A model generated the notes under the pieces. The model saw nothing but the letters and a program-made list of their open reading frames with translations. It was not told the origin of the DNA and ran no database searches. From positions 12,812,417 through 12,876,416 of the forward strand of contig NC_134415.1 in the NCBI RefSeq assembly GCF_030867145.1: a stretch of 64,000 nucleotides of DNA, written 5' to 3'. The position numbers and the translations under genes are program-made. This DNA comes from Opisthocomus hoazin. Lineage: Eukaryota > Chordata > Aves > Opisthocomiformes > Opisthocomidae. Shown here one piece after another: positions 36,540-51,130 of the stretch; position 1 is the first letter of the stretch, and each line of letters begins with the position of its first letter.

Positions 36540-38811
36540 GTTTTCTATTTTAAGGGAGGACTTAAATAGTGAAACAGTCACACTGTGCATGATAGGAATT
36601 ATATGGAGAACCAGTGCTGCTCACTGTGATAAATCCTTACTGCTGTTTTGCTGAAAAGATACATCACACAAGAAAACATTTGGCCTCTAAAGGCACAGTA
36701 CTGTCAAAACCAAAATATCAGAATGCTGCCACTTTTTTATCACATCAGGAATCAATATTATACTGAAAGTGTTAATGAGGCAGAACTAGGTATTTTCGTT
36801 AGCAAATTACAGAGGAGAGTAAAGATCTTGAAAGGAAATCCGCATTTCCTCCGTATTAGTTATGCCATATTATCCTATGTAGCATTTTAAATGACCTGTT
36901 GTGATGAAGAGTGATAACAAAAACCAGGAAAAAAGCACATGCTTAACTATGGATAAAGCACCTATTAAAGCATAGTTATCCAACTTGGGAATTCAGTAGA
37001 TATGGAACATTCACAGGAAGCAAGGAATTTTGCTCTGCATCTTGCATGTTTATACATATTTAAAACCCTCAACTCTGCAATTATGATAATGAAGACAGAA
37101 TACAAAATAAAAGAAATCTGCTATGACATCTTTTTTTTTTCTGACAGGTGTGAAATGTGGGCTTCTTAATATTAGAATGTTATTTTTTAAAATAAGAACC
37201 TGGAAAGCCTTGATGTTTCAGTGTAATTTTAAAGTCTGACTAGAGGTTACAGGGAGGTTAACATTAGTCATCGCTTTTTTACTGTTGTGCTCCTTTATTC
37301 CCACAGGTTTTCCATAAACAGCATGAATTTGCATAGGCAATAACACAGCACTGAAGGAAGAGATTAGAACACGGGTAGCTGAAGAACTGCTGTATGAAAA
37401 TTCTGAAACATTAGCTGGTGTAGCACAAGTGTTTGTTAGAGGATTTGCATTGGAGAACAATATTCTTCTCAAGCGCTTGCTCTATTTCCCCTGTCTGGGA
37501 TGACTAATCACAAAAGCACTGGTATTAAATCAGTCAGCAGAGCTGAAACCCGGCAAAATGTGTCAAAAGTAGATGAATTTAACCTTGCAGTATTCAAGGA
37601 ATGGAAACTATACCCTGGGGCACATTAGAGAAGTACATGGATAGTAATTATCTAAAAGGAGATAACCAACATAGATGTAGAAAGGCAAGAGCCTCCCTAA
37701 CTAATCTACTTGACCTTTATCATGAGGCTAAAGACAGGGTTGATAATGGGCTCTGCAAATAAAAGAGTGTGTTTGTATTTTCAGGAGGTCATGTGGGCAT
37801 ACACAACAAATAGATGAAAGGGGTGAGAAGAAAATGGCTTTATAAAAAACTCTGAAAACTCATAAGAAAGCACGTACTGCAGGGGAACACATTTAACCCT
37901 CCATCGTCCACTGAATGACATGCACACACAATTTCTGTGACCCAACAGCAACACAGTGGGAGCATTTGTTGCATCATCCACACGGTAAGTTTGCACAGTA
38001 ATGCAAACCATAACCAAGGAGTGTAGTTACATGGGAGCCGATGGTCCATTTAAATATAAGTAAAGGGGAAAATTATATATAATATACAGGGATCTCAGTA
38101 TAGGTCAAAATTTGATTCAACAGACTAAGCAGCCATAGTACCTGAAATCCCTTTCTACACTCAGCTTTTCTTATTACATTTCTTTTTTTCATTTTTCAAG
38201 ACAGTAGATGAAGCTGGGGAAGGCAATGCTGGAGAAGGGTAACAAAGGTAAAGCTACTCCCCAAAAATGTGTCTTGAAACTGCTCTTCTAGCTTATGACA
38301 GTCTGGAGATACTTTGGGTGGGAAAAGCTTGGGCCATAGTGAAGGTCTACCTTCTGACAACCAGATCCAAAGCTCACAGAAATTAATGAGGTTTGGGATG
38401 ATGTCCTCACAGTTTCAGTTCCCTCTAACCAGGTGCCAAGGTGCTCATCTGTCCATTTAGAATGGAACAGCCAAGCTCTAGCAAGCTAATTATTTTCCTC
38501 ATTCCTGCAGTGCCTGAGAAGGGGAGGTGGCTCCCCTTGCACTTCCTGGAAGACAGAAAAGACCCTCTGTTACCTTTGCTGGAGAAATGACAGTTTATGA
38601 AAGGAGGACTTTGTGTGAGAGGAACAGCCTCTTCCTTGGAGAAAAGAGGAGTCGAGTTATAGGGTCTTCATCCTTTTTTCACAGGAGCTGCTGAAAGGAG
38701 GACTGGTTTTCTGCCTCCTGTAGTGAAAGGAGAGGCCACCAGTGATGACACACATTTGTACTCTCAAGTTGCTGAGGTAATGAGGGATCAAGGAAAAGAA
38801 ATTACAGAAAT

Positions 38812-38824
38812 ACACACACACACA
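38812..38824 (+). repeat. Short (AC)n microsatellite
   Basis: Six and a half AC units. The only dinucleotide microsatellite I noticed in the window. Confidence 0.85.
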
Positions 38825-40111
38825 TCCTCCAACTCATTCTCCACCAAGGAAAAGAGTGGTGAGCCACAGAAATTAAGATAAACAGGTCAGAGTCAAAGAA
38901 GCAGTAAGGAGTGTAAGAAGAATTTGGGAGAGGAATGAACCTGATCCACAACACCTCCCTGAGGTTAGCTACTGAGACAAAGAGAAAAAGAAGAACCTGA
39001 ACCGAGGAATCCTAGAAGATCCATACTGCTTGTAACACCAAACATTCACAGATCTTTAAACTCCAGAACGAAAATGCATCATGCTCCTTCCTGGAACATT
39101 TTCTGCATCCCCCTGCCTTCTTTACTGAGAAGATAGTGGCTGTCATCAGCTCTCCTCCACCAGGTCATGAGTACTCTTGCATGTTGCCAGTTCTCTCTTC
39201 TTAGGCAGACAGGCAAACAAAATACATCCGAGTCAGTGATCTTGCATAGTAGTGGGTGCCACTGGTGAATCAACACAACACTCTCAGGACTAATGCCAGG
39301 TTTTGCAGCCTCAGGAGGAGGCTCGTTTACTGCTCTGACCTCACCCACAAGTTAACTAAAAAATTTTGAACAGCTGGATTTTGACTTGCCGGATCCAGCA
39401 CAAACACATCACATTACTATCTTCTTGTCTTTGTTTCAGAACTAATTGCTTAGATGGAGTTATTTTAGGTAGGTGCGGGAAGTCACGAACCACTCAGAAA
39501 GTGTGAAGTACCAGGTCTGGGAACACAGAAGAGGTAAACTTGATCAGTAGACTAGACCACACAGTAAGCTAGACCACATGGGTAAAAAAAGAAATCTTCT
39601 ACAGATAGCATTCATTTGTTATCACGAAAAAACCCACCTGCACTTAAAGTATTTGACCATCTAAACAGCATCTGGAAATGTACACCTTGCTTCTTTTTTT
39701 TTCTCTTCATTTCAGAAGTATGCTAGAAGCAGCACAAACTATTCTGTTCTTTGCTATGCAGTGGAGCATATTTGCCTGCATTTTAACTGAATTTATCAGG
39801 TCCCTGATCTTGTTTCATAGTCCATGACAACTTGAATTCTACATAAATAAATATTCATAGCATGCATATTCCAGTCATACGTGTGAATTTGTGAAGTTAA
39901 AGCTTGGTTCCCATAATTAAAGCTATTACTAAGGATTCCAAGAAGACTTTGTGCTTTTGCAGAAACTAGCAGAAGAATTATCTCATTTTTTTAACATCAT
40001 CACTTGGCTGAAAGTGCCTTAACACTCAGCTAGTATGGAAGCAAGCATTTCTACCTGAGGGACAGAAACTGAGCTTTGGTTTTCAACGGTTCACAATACA
40101 GTACAAAGTAA

Positions 40112-40136
40112 AATATTCTAAAATATTCTAAAATAC
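40112..40136 (+). repeat. 11-bp tandem repeat (aaaatattcta)
   Basis: Two full copies and a partial third of AAAATATTCTA in an AT-rich stretch of the giant intron. Confidence 0.75.
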
Positions 40137-43100
40137 ATTCATTTAAAGAACTCCACTAAAAATAAATCTGAGAAAATGTGCAAATGTGCTCATGGCTGTT
40201 CTGAGGGCATAGAAGAAATGAATATTGGGAAACAAATTAGTTGTTATTCATTGCTTTCTCAGCTCTAGTCCTAATTTGCTCTCTTCAGGCCCAATTCTAA
40301 TGTCAGTGATAGAGGCCCATAACCTCTGGCAGAGTTGAATCATGCTGTGTGGGATTGGCACACTTTCAACTGCTGAAAAATCATTACTGGGAACTAAAAA
40401 ATGCAAGACAGTGATACATCCTAATGTAGCAATTCCCAGGATGTGGTCCCGCAAGGATTGCTTTGGGTTATGCAAGGGTCTCCCCTTGAATCAAATAACT
40501 CAATTTTAAATGTTGGGAAAGCATCCAAAGGTGAATATTGTCTGCAGCAGGGGCACCATACGGGCAGTGGAAGTGCAGACAGTATTTGTGGGTAAACACA
40601 GAGGGAGGAAGGAAAATCCCGCACTGCTGCTTGTCATTTATAGCTTGTCTTCTTAGAGAAAAAGGTTGGCATTTGGAAAAGAAAATACATGCCTGTAGCT
40701 GAGTGGGCGGGGGTGGGAAGGTGTCCTGAGATGGGTAGGAATGTGGGGAAACAGGAAGATAGTGTTTGGTGTTATGTGAGATAGGGAAATGAGAGTCCAG
40801 TGCCAGGTGGAAAAGAGAGTAACTCCTGGAGACTTGGCAGGTGCCAACTCTGTCTTTGCAAAAAGAAGTTGATGCTCCACTGCAACCAGTAAACCAATTA
40901 GCTAAAACTCTCCAATCAGTGCTAGGGTACCTAACAAATGGAGATGTTCAATTGTCATTGCTTAGCTACGCTAACAGGAGAAACTTCCCCCTCCTGAAGC
41001 CTGAACTTTCCATTTCTCCCCACTATACTTTCTCTCCAGCTGCCCTTCACACCTCGAAGAAGCTTCCTATAAGCATCCATAAAACTACTTCGTTAGCTTT
41101 CAGCAAATCCCTCATTAAAACTCCTCCTTGTCTGTTCCTGGATAATGTCCAGATTATGTGGAAACTGGTAACATGTCGCTCATGCCCAGCAGTAGTCAGA
41201 CTGTCTAAAGCTGGGAAGGACTGATGTCCTGGTCATACTCTATCTTATTGTTAGCCTGTCCTTCCCTGATCTGCTGGCTTTATCTTCTTCTGTGACAGCT
41301 CAGGAAAATAATCCCTTTTTTAGCCTGATAACAAGATTTATGGAGCCATCATCTGTCTGCCAGTTATTTTCTAGTAACTTCTGAATCCATTGGCCAATTT
41401 TAGCTAAATTTGGCAGTGAAGTAGAAATCTCAAAGATGTTTCAGTACTCTAAAAAAACAAGATAACAGAAGGTAAAGATACCAATACTACGCTCCCCAAT
41501 GTAAAGAACACAGTGTGAGCTTGCCTCGAGATAGATATGATGGAATGCATGCAGGAAAAATGTTACAAATTCTCCACTTATGGGAAACTCTGGTTTGTGC
41601 ACTAGAAAACCCATTATGCTGTCTCTCTAGTGAGTTCTCTGATGTTTAGTAAGCAGTGCATGAACACTGCAGCACAGCTATCATTCAGTCAATCAGCATA
41701 AAAAGTCAGTCAGTCAGAGGCAAAAATCCAATGGAAAAATAGTTCCCTTAGTTCTGGAGGCCAGTGAACAACTCGCTTGCTGAGCGTTGGCATGGTGGTA
41801 ATTTTTCCTTTAGATCTGACATGCCACTGCCCAGAGCTTCTTACATCCAGAAGTTGTCCTGATGTTGCTCACAGCTATCATGAAGGACTTGTGCGCTAAC
41901 AAGCAGTGAAAGGCTACAAGCAACATACTGAGCTAGGCTCTGAAATGCTGTGATTTGAGGAGTCCACAGACTGCAGGTTTCCAGTATGCTCATTGCAGAT
42001 GTCTGAAGCCAAATTTTCTGTATGCTTTTACATTTATGGATAGCACTTCAGGGAAATCTGTGGCTTACAAAAGGCAAACATTTAAAATGTAAAGAAGAAA
42101 AACAGATCTCCTGAGTGACTGTTGTTAGCAAGCTGTCTTCAGGAAGAGAATAGCCAGACAACACTCTATAAAGCATGTCTATTTAATAATATTTTTTCTG
42201 AAATAATGTAGCCTTCTTATTAGACACAGAGGGCTGGATATATCTTACATAAGTATCAGTTGAATGGTCACTGGTATGATTTGTATCAGCAGAAAGTTAA
42301 AGGTCAGCGACATCTCGGTCAAAGGGCACACACAGGTTGGTGTCAGGGATGAAACAAGGCAACCCGCAGTGGCACAGAAGACATGTACAAAATTGGGGAT
42401 ATTTTCACACTAGAGAAGGAACAATAGTGGCAGCTATTAAAAGCAAGGCAGTACGTAAATCGGGGCTTGCTCCTTCAGACTGTGATGAACCATTCCCAGC
42501 ACTTTCACCACCAAATGTATCGCCAGCGTCAGCCTGAGGCTGGACTTATTCTCACTAACTATTCAGACTTACACTTACACTACACACTGACTTCATTTTT
42601 CTATCACTTGAAGTTAGATAGTATCATTACCTCTGGTCCCTCCAATCCACCAGCCTCTCTTTGCCTTCTTTTTTAAAATATTTTGAAATCAAAAGTCACT
42701 GTACTGAAGTCAATGAAAACCAAAAGCTGTGAAAGTGTAAAGAAGAGGGCAACAGTCATGCAAGTATCAATCTTAACAAAATTGGATACACAGTCTTATG
42801 ATGTTTCTGGCCCCACATAATCTCCATGTAAAAAAAAAATCTGATAAATGTTAAGTACATAAATATCAGCTTATTAAGGACTGTGATTCAAAAAAAGACC
42901 ATAATTTATGACAAACTCCTACACCGCACAGTGTGCTTTTAAAGATGAGGGAAGTAATGTAGTCAGACAGTTTCAAAATTATTATTTGTAAGTTCCCTTT
43001 TCATTTCCCTGAACTCTCACTCAGTAGTTTTCTTCACTGATGTTAAGTTGAAGAGTGAAAATTAAAAAAAGAAAAAGACTTGATAATGGTTTTTCTTTGC

Positions 43101-44096
43101 ATTATCTAAACCCCTTTTGCTTAGGAGAAGAGTGTGCATTATACAGTGAAGAGCATTCTATTGATGCCTCACAAAATCTTCTTAGCTCTCTAAATCACTG
43201 CTTTGTCTGGGTTACATGATAAAATAATTTGTAATCTCCATCAGACTGTGAAAAGCAGATATCTTCAGCTACTGAGAATAAAGTAAAACTGCAAAACGTG
43301 GTTACACTAAAATTAAAGGGCAGATGATGCTTCATTGAACTCAGGGAGAATCAGAAACATCTGTCCATGTATTGTAACAAAAACTCCTACAGCGAACAAA
43401 AGTCATAAATGCAACTCTCTTACTTCCAGAGAAGTTTGTTAATTTAAAAATTATGTACTTGAAAGAGAATCAGGTCTTGCATTTTTGAAAGTGTCCTTAC
43501 CCATAAAGAACTGAGGAAGAGAAACACGCTACAGCATCCACACACACAAGATTCATGCACTGGATGAGGAGTGTGAGCGTGTAACTGTCTGCACTTCCAG
43601 GCATGTGAGAGAGGAAGACTTGTCACTGCATTGCTCCTGGATAATGAATCCTCTAGCAATAAATTATTCCAGCTGACTTTTCCCAGTGACCCTCACTGTC
43701 AGCTGTGACAGACATGGAGATGGAGACCAACAACAGCCACTACACCGGCCATGGGGTAGTACGAGGGAGAGGTCAGAAGTGCAAGTTTGCTACCCAGCGT
43801 GTGAGACTTGACAGCTCTGGAGATACTGGGGACACTTCCATATGACTCATCCACAAGCCATCTACAGCTGACTGATCTACAACCAGCTCAACAGATGAAA
43901 CTCCAGCCCTAAGGAAGCCAAGAGAATAATGCCAATAACTACAACAGTGCCAAGTATTCCACCTGATGGCTTTGAGTATTTTCCAAGACATTAACCAAAG
44001 ATTGTGTTTACTTTGATATATAAAAGACTGCAGACTTGACAAAATCTCTCAACTCCATTCAGGCAATGGATTAAGAACTGCTGTGTATGCAATGAC

Positions 44097-44109
44097 TTTT
44101 TTTTTTTTT
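44097..44109 (+). repeat. T13 homopolymer
   Basis: Thirteen consecutive T residues. No retroposed sequence is recognised next to it. Confidence 0.9.
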
Positions 44110-47100
44110 CCATGTAGTGTTCAAGTAACATTGAAATTGTAGACAGGATTCAAGATTTTCCCTGTTTTTAAAATTTTTGCATAGTTTTTACTGTGGTCAT
44201 TTTTTGCTCCATACATTATAAATAAAACAAAATAAACCAAACTAAGTCAACAAATCTGTAGCACAAAAAGCAGACAGGAAAGCAAACGTTTCCACTGATA
44301 CTGTGCAAATTCTGTTAATCTAAAGCATTCATCAAGATGTAAAATTACAGAGTACTATGCCTGTAAAACGCACATGTTGAGCTCAGATGACATCATTGCT
44401 AAGAGAAATACGGCCCTCAATAAACAAATATATTGCCTGCTATTTCTGGCTGTCTTTCACCTCTTTATACCTTCTCTCTTTCCCCAAGGACAGTGAGAAA
44501 TGGCTTAACTCCTGTCCATAGCTGTGCCACTGAAGTGAACAGCAGAATGAGAGAGTTCAACTAGTTGTGGGAGCACCAAAATTTACCAAAATCCTTGTGG
44601 CTCATGGTTGTTTTACTCCCCACAGTAAGTTAGGCGTGAAGCTTTTTCCCCACAACTGGGACATTAAAAACTGCATTTTGCTATGTGGATCTTTTGGTGT
44701 CTAGTAATACATTTCAATATGAGCTTAAACTTCTCTTTACAGGCACTCTTTATCTGGCCTCTTATTACGTACAAACTTGTAGGAACTTCATATGTTTGAC
44801 GTCTCTGTATGCAAGTTGCCAGGCAGCACTAACAAGCATGAGCACAGACAACACAGTCATACGAGCCTCACTGACGCCAAAACGTCTTTAATTTCTAAGC
44901 AGTCGCTGCAAGACCAATGTATGGCATTCTTTCAGCACGTCCCTGACCCTTACTGTTCTGCTCTCCTGTGCTCTGGGCAGAACGAATATGCATGATATGC
45001 TGTTGCTGGGAAAGGGGAGGGGTTTGATCTGGGTCTTTTTGCAGCTATATGGGTTTTGCCATAGTTGTTTGCATAGTCAAGATTCACTTAGGTTTGAAGA
45101 GGTATGACCTTTACTGAGCCTTTCAAAAGCATGCTAAGGATGTGTCCTCCTACCAACAGTACATGCAAACTAGCTCAATAGAATATTATATACTATAGTC
45201 TGAAGAACATATACAATGCAGTTTTAAAGTTAACTAGAGACTGCAGCACACATAATTGACAAGAGTAGAATTATATTTCCAGAGACACATTTTTAATATT
45301 ATTTCTCACTCTGCTCTCCCCAGGCAAATTTCTCGAAATCAGCTGAAACAAGATCTCTGCTACAGGTATAGAAATTCTGCACTACACAGAAAGCAAGACG
45401 TTAGAAATTCACATCCTCTATTTTAGATTGGAAGACATATTGATTTGATTGCTTTCAAAAAATGAAAAAACCCCAAGCGTCTGAAAATCTGGCCTCTCAA
45501 GTCAGTTGTTAGGCTGATTTAGTTCAGTATAAAACAACAGGATAAACGTCAGTGTAGGCTGTCTGCCTACATTGGTTCAACTTGGTGCAAATTCTGGAAT
45601 GCAAAAACTAAATTGTCACACCCACAATGGCACACAACTCAAAATCCATGCAGTAGTGACTGTGGTGAAGCTTCGCACAAATATAGGGGTCTTCCAGATC
45701 TTGATACGGGGATTAGTATTTCTTCAGATTAGCAAGTGGCGGGGCTCAGAAAGTCACCATTAAGGATACAAATGTAGTGTCTCCCTTACGTACATACCCT
45801 AGTGGAATTCAGTTGGCAACTGTATGCATTGTCTGCAGAGTTTTACAGTATGCTTCTACAGTCCTGCAGGATGCTTAACATTTTTCTACTAAATGATATA
45901 GATTTGTATGCCATTTCCAGATAACCCTAACTCATTTTTATAGATGTTATTGATTTATACTAGAATTTTAAGAGATGCCTGTTATGGACTTAATTTTCCA
46001 TTGAATTGTAATGAGACTCCAGCATCTTATTCTTTATGTTGTAAACCCCCTAATTCTTTCTTCAGATTCTTAGGATATATCCACAATGACACTTTACTTT
46101 TTACCCATCTCATTATTTTAGGAGAGAAGCATGACTTTTAAGTAAAAGTCCCTTCCCGATGAATTTCTGTGCACCTATTAATGTTGAATTCCCCACCTGC
46201 AGCTACTGGCACCTTACTGAAAATTCAAACATATGTGGCCTGTGTTACTTAGGTTGAAACAAGGAAGCATCCAACCAATCTGATAGAAGTTGCACACTTT
46301 CATGAATCAGTCTATTTTACAGGTTCCATCTGCTCTTAAGTGCTTCTCAGAGAAAAAACACTGTGTCACTACACTGCATATTTCCATTGCACTATCCCAA
46401 ACACACTTAAGCTGCTGACAGATTAATGCTCAGTTCACTTGTGGCATACATTCTTGGATTCTTACACATGGTCTTATAAGGAAATGGAACTCACTAAGCA
46501 CTTAATCACAAGTTGGGGTAGTGTTATTGTATTGAATACTACACGCTAACTTTGCTTCAGGAACAGGCTAAGGTATCTCTGTATAAGACATTGCTGTCAC
46601 TAGCACTGCCAAAGACTCTGGAAATCAAATCACTTTTGTCAACCTCAGTTAAGCAAAAGCAAACAGAAATTTGCCAAAGGGTAGCCCTGGGGGCTAGGGA
46701 TGAGCCACCTGAAGAGTGTGTAGAAATGGCCACAGGATTGCGCTGTTTACTGGAATGCAACTTGTACGGCTGAAGTATGCGTGTATTTGCTTGAAGCCAT
46801 TACAAACAGATCTTGATTACATGACTGCAAAGACAGGGAATAAGAGGCAGATATAAAAAACAATAGCAACAAATCTGAAGCAAAATGCAACCCAACTTCC
46901 TAAAGACATCAGCGATCCAATTAATTGTGGATTTACCTAGCTAGGAAGCAGTAATAGCAAGACAAATTGGTATGAGGATAAGCAAAATGTGAATATACAC
47001 CATGAATACCTGCATTTGTGCCTGGGAGAAACACAGAGTTTCATGGAGAACACTTTACATTCTTACCTGATGTAAAAGAAGTTCGATTAGTTCAGAGCAG

Positions 47101-49823
47101 CCAAGAGCTTCACCTTGTCTTATAATTAAATATAGAGCACAAAAAGGAAGCAACAGCGTTTTAGGGTGAATATCAGAGAAATTGTTAGTAAATTTTCTTC
47201 CACATTCAACCTGGCAAATATTTGTCCATTTCTGACCTTTGAAATAGATCTTGTCGAAGAAAACTGAGTGCTTGACTCACTAAGTAGACTGACCCCCTGT
47301 GTTATATACACCACACCATGTCCAGCTGCAATATCTGGAGCTGGTTGTTCGTCGATGGACACAGTTTAACACATCAGAGGTGTATAACCACCGTGCTTGT
47401 TCTCAAGGTATCAGAAGACAGGAGTACTCTCCTGGGACAATGCTGCTGTCAGAGCAAGGCAAGTGAATATGCCTTTGTTTCACAGCTTAATACTGATGCT
47501 CTGTTACCAGAAAAAGACCTTTTTTTCCCCCCTCCCTCTCTTTCCTTCTCTCCACTGGCACAAGCAACCTTGCACAATTTGATAGCATCTCTTGATAAAT
47601 ATCCAGCATTGGTAGAGATCACCTGCACTGCAAACATGCCAGCAAGACAATACACAGATGAACTGAACCCAGACGGGTAGCAACAGATAAAGCTTCAGTA
47701 TGCATTTAGGATGTTATCTCGCTGCAAGCATGTAAACCTGCTTTTCATCTCAAAATTCTGAGATATTGAATTGGTATAGGTAATATTACCCAACTTGGCT
47801 ACACATTTTGAAATCCCTTGAAAAATAAAAGGCCTTACGCTGGTGCAGTACTGAGACAAATATCTAAGATAACTTATCTCTAGCTATTGTCATGAGAGCA
47901 AGCAACTAACTAGCAGGACATTCCCCTGGTCATAAGTTACTTTGTGTAATTTTTTGTAAGATTTGAGATTTTACATCAGAACACCACAAAGAGTACAAAT
48001 GCAGCAATTTCCCATTCTTCCCAAGCAGGGTCTCCAGTCATATTTACATACACATTTTTAAAACATGTATTTTGTGCCATTGTCTAAAGCAAAGTTCTCC
48101 ACAAAATGCTGTGGTAAATCTTGAAAATTCCCTCTATGAAAAGAAAATTAATCTTCTAAATGTTTTTCCTTTTTATGTCTGTATATACTGAGGCTTTTGT
48201 TTTGTAGCAATGTAGGATCTAATTGCATTTTTCAAAGTCTGCCAAGCACACTATTGCATGAAAAGATTTTCTTTTCTCTTTCTCTTTTCTATTTCATCAG
48301 CAGTGAATCGATTAGAAAGACCTGGTTTAGGATGCTTCTGCTTGTTGGCTGTCACTTTTGCCGTCTTTCAGAAGACTTCTGAAATGCTGGCCAGCCTTAA
48401 AAGTATATTAAATCCTTGCTGTGCATGATTCAACATACCTGAATTAATATGGAAATGTATTCATGAGGTGGCTGTAATGAGCACACTTTGATTCCAGAAC
48501 TTTATCTTCACTTCTGGCAGCCCATCAACCATAGCTTCCAAGAGCGCACTGCACAGCTAGAGAAAGCTGATTTTTCTCTTGGGAAAGTGTTTGCAACTGT
48601 GGCAGTATCTGTTATCTTTGCCCTTTCTTTTTTACCTTTTGTGATAATAGCGAGAAGTTAAAAGGAAGGTTTTTGCTCCCGAATTTTGATATTCCTGGGC
48701 TTCTTGTAATTGTTCTTTAGTTGCCTATAGTCTTCCCTCTCTCCTTTTACTGGTCAAGGGTGCATTGTATTCCTCAGTTTTCATCCAAGATGACTTAATT
48801 TTATTTGTAAAATGCATATTTCTTTATTACTCATTAGTTGACATGCATCATTTTCTGAAGGTGATTTTTTTCTCTCCGATACATTTATCTTGCTCTCATT
48901 TTTGTCAGCTTTCATGGCCCTTTGGGCAGCCTACTTTCTGCTTCTCAGAGTCGTTTTCCTTAACAGTGCTACAGCCTGTCTTTTCTTACCCTTCCAACAT
49001 TTGCAATCAGTTACTCTCTTTGTTCAGCTTTCTACCCACAGCCATTTGCTTTTTGTTTCTTCCTTCATACTTTCATCTTCAAAGTCACATTACTAAAGGT
49101 GATTCAGGCTTCTGTGTCTTGCTTGATGATGAAATGACAAACTGAACCTGAGAAAAGGGGTTCCAGTGTGCACAAGGGAAAAAGAGAAGGGCATCTGAGA
49201 GAGGTAAGGGGGTGAGAGAGAAGCACTGAATCAGCTGCTTAACGACAGGACTGGATTATCTAGGGCTTGGCAGACATCTCAGATACCAGCAGACGGTGTT
49301 TGGGATTCTGGCCTAAAGTAGAGAGATTTTCTAGGAGAAAACCAGAGTGGAAAGGAAGGAAGAAGCAGCCTCAGTGGCAGCCAAGGGAGTACATGCAGGA
49401 GGGTTTTGCAGGTGAGCATAAGGTCACATTGCACCATCAACCCTTTCACTCTAAATTGCATAATCCAACATTTAGGTGCTGTACAGAGAAGTAAGAGAAT
49501 ATCAGCCATTGACTAAACTTCTGAAGGACAGTAACTGTTGTGTTTATGAGGTAGTGCAACCAGTGTTGGTGTAGCAGCCAATATTCTCGGCATTTCCTTG
49601 AACAGTCCCCCATGGCACATTCTACTGCTAATTATATGAGGCAGAGTGCTATCCAAACATGACTGTGTCATTTCTTATACCAGGATTAGATCATTTAGAA
49701 CTAGTTCTGGTACCTCCAAATGTTCCCTGTATAGAAGGACTGGATTTTCTGATTTTATGGGGTTAAGGAAAACTGGATAACAGACCTTGACCAGGTCAAG
49801 AGAAATATGCCTCACAGAGATTT

Positions 49824-50060
49824 CATAGAATCATAGAATCATTAAGGTTGGAAAAGGGCTCTAAGATCATCAGATCCAACCGTCAACCCAACACCACCAT
49901 GCCTGCTAAACCATGTCCTGAAGTGCCATGTCTACACGTTTTTTGAACACCTCCAGGGATGGGGACTCCACCATTTCCCAGGGCAGCCTGTTCCAATGCC
50001 TGACCACTCTTTCAGTAAAGAAATTTTTTCCTAATCTCCAATCTAAACCTCCCCTGATGC
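49824..50060 (-). mobile_element. CR1 LINE 3' end
   Basis: The plus strand starts catagaatcatagaatcatt and continues aaggttggaaaagggctctaag, the reverse complement of a CR1 3' terminus. It runs through the usual CR1 3' sequence (tccagggatggggactccacc; gggcagcctgttccaatgcc; aaagaaattttttcctaat) to about 50060. Its details (ctctaagatcatcagatcc) differ from the copy at 14553-14755, so the two belong to different CR1 subfamilies. It lies in the giant SMYD3 intron in the same orientation as the gene. Confidence 0.95.
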
Positions 50061-50283
50061 ATTTGATACAGTGGACAGGAGCATGCATGAACCTGTTAAC
50101 CAAGGCAGCATTATACACAAGCTTAGTAAACATAGGACCTGAAAATAGTGATATTTCTCATTTTCAGGAACGTCTGAGAAATGCATTCCTAATAAGACCT
50201 ACCATTACATTTTAGCCCTTTTAGTTAATAACTGGTAAATTCAAGAGCTAGTGAGCTTGTAGTCTACCATCACACCAGTAACT

Positions 50284-51130
50284 GTGTGGTCTGTAAGATC
50301 TGCTCACTGCAGTAATTTACCTTTTCCTCTAACCTGTATGTTCAGTTCTTTCTCTTCCTTTCCTGTCAATATCAATCTGGGAAATTTCAGCTTTACTCAG
50401 CATCACCTATTTTGCTGCAGAAGCTCTCTGATCTTCATTCTCCGGTTTCCCTGCTGGATGGATCATCTCACTAGGAATTTGGATATTCATTGGCACGGTT
50501 CTTGTTTGACAATACTTCCTTTAATTTTCTGGTTCTGCGCACCTCTCTTCAGAGCACCACCTTTCCATCACTCACTCACCCAGGCCATTTTCATTGACTC
50601 ACCCTTTAAAGAGACTCCATGTTCTTCAAGTTCTTTTGCTCTCCTTATCTGCTGCTCTTTTCCTCTTTCCTCCCTCCCAACTGTGTTTTTTCTTTTCAGT
50701 AACTTTTCCACTTTATCAATAGAAAAAATTATTGCTTCTTCGTCTTTCCCAGCCTTTATCTCTAAGGTTGCTTAGACTCTTTTCTTGCTTAAATACCACA
50801 ATTTTCCTTTTTCATGACTGTTCACATATCTACCACTAGGAACTCATAGATTTCCTCCTTAGAAGTCCTGCCAAGTTTCCACTCCCTGCCTCCTCAGCTC
50901 AAATTGACAAGTTCTTCAAATAAAGGAATAGATATATTCGGACTAAAATCAGACTTTTCCTAATTGTCCCTCCAGGGGATGCATTATTCCTTACAACTTC
51001 TCTGCTACTATTTTCTGCGTGTCCTCTCTTCCTTTGTCTCTTTCATCAGAGATAGTATCGTAAATTTATCTTTCTTTTTTAATGATTCTCCTCCCCTTTA
51101 TTTCCCTTTTCACCATGACTTCTGCCTCTA
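50284..51130 (+). other. Pyrimidine-skewed segment with a 163-codon open frame
   Basis: The plus strand is strongly enriched in C and T for over 800 bp. A frame open from 50284 to 50775 is rich in Ser, Phe, Leu and Pro, as expected from CT-rich DNA. It has no known domain and no splice context. Most likely strand-composition bias or an old unrecognised repeat. Confidence 0.5.

Noticed and set aside
40841..41224. A 127-codon plus-strand open frame
   Set aside because: It begins at a non-ATG codon within the SMYD3 intron and has no recognised domain or splice signals.
47318..47680. A 120-codon plus-strand open frame
   Set aside because: No recognised motif; part of it is created by the CT-rich run at about 47520-47560.
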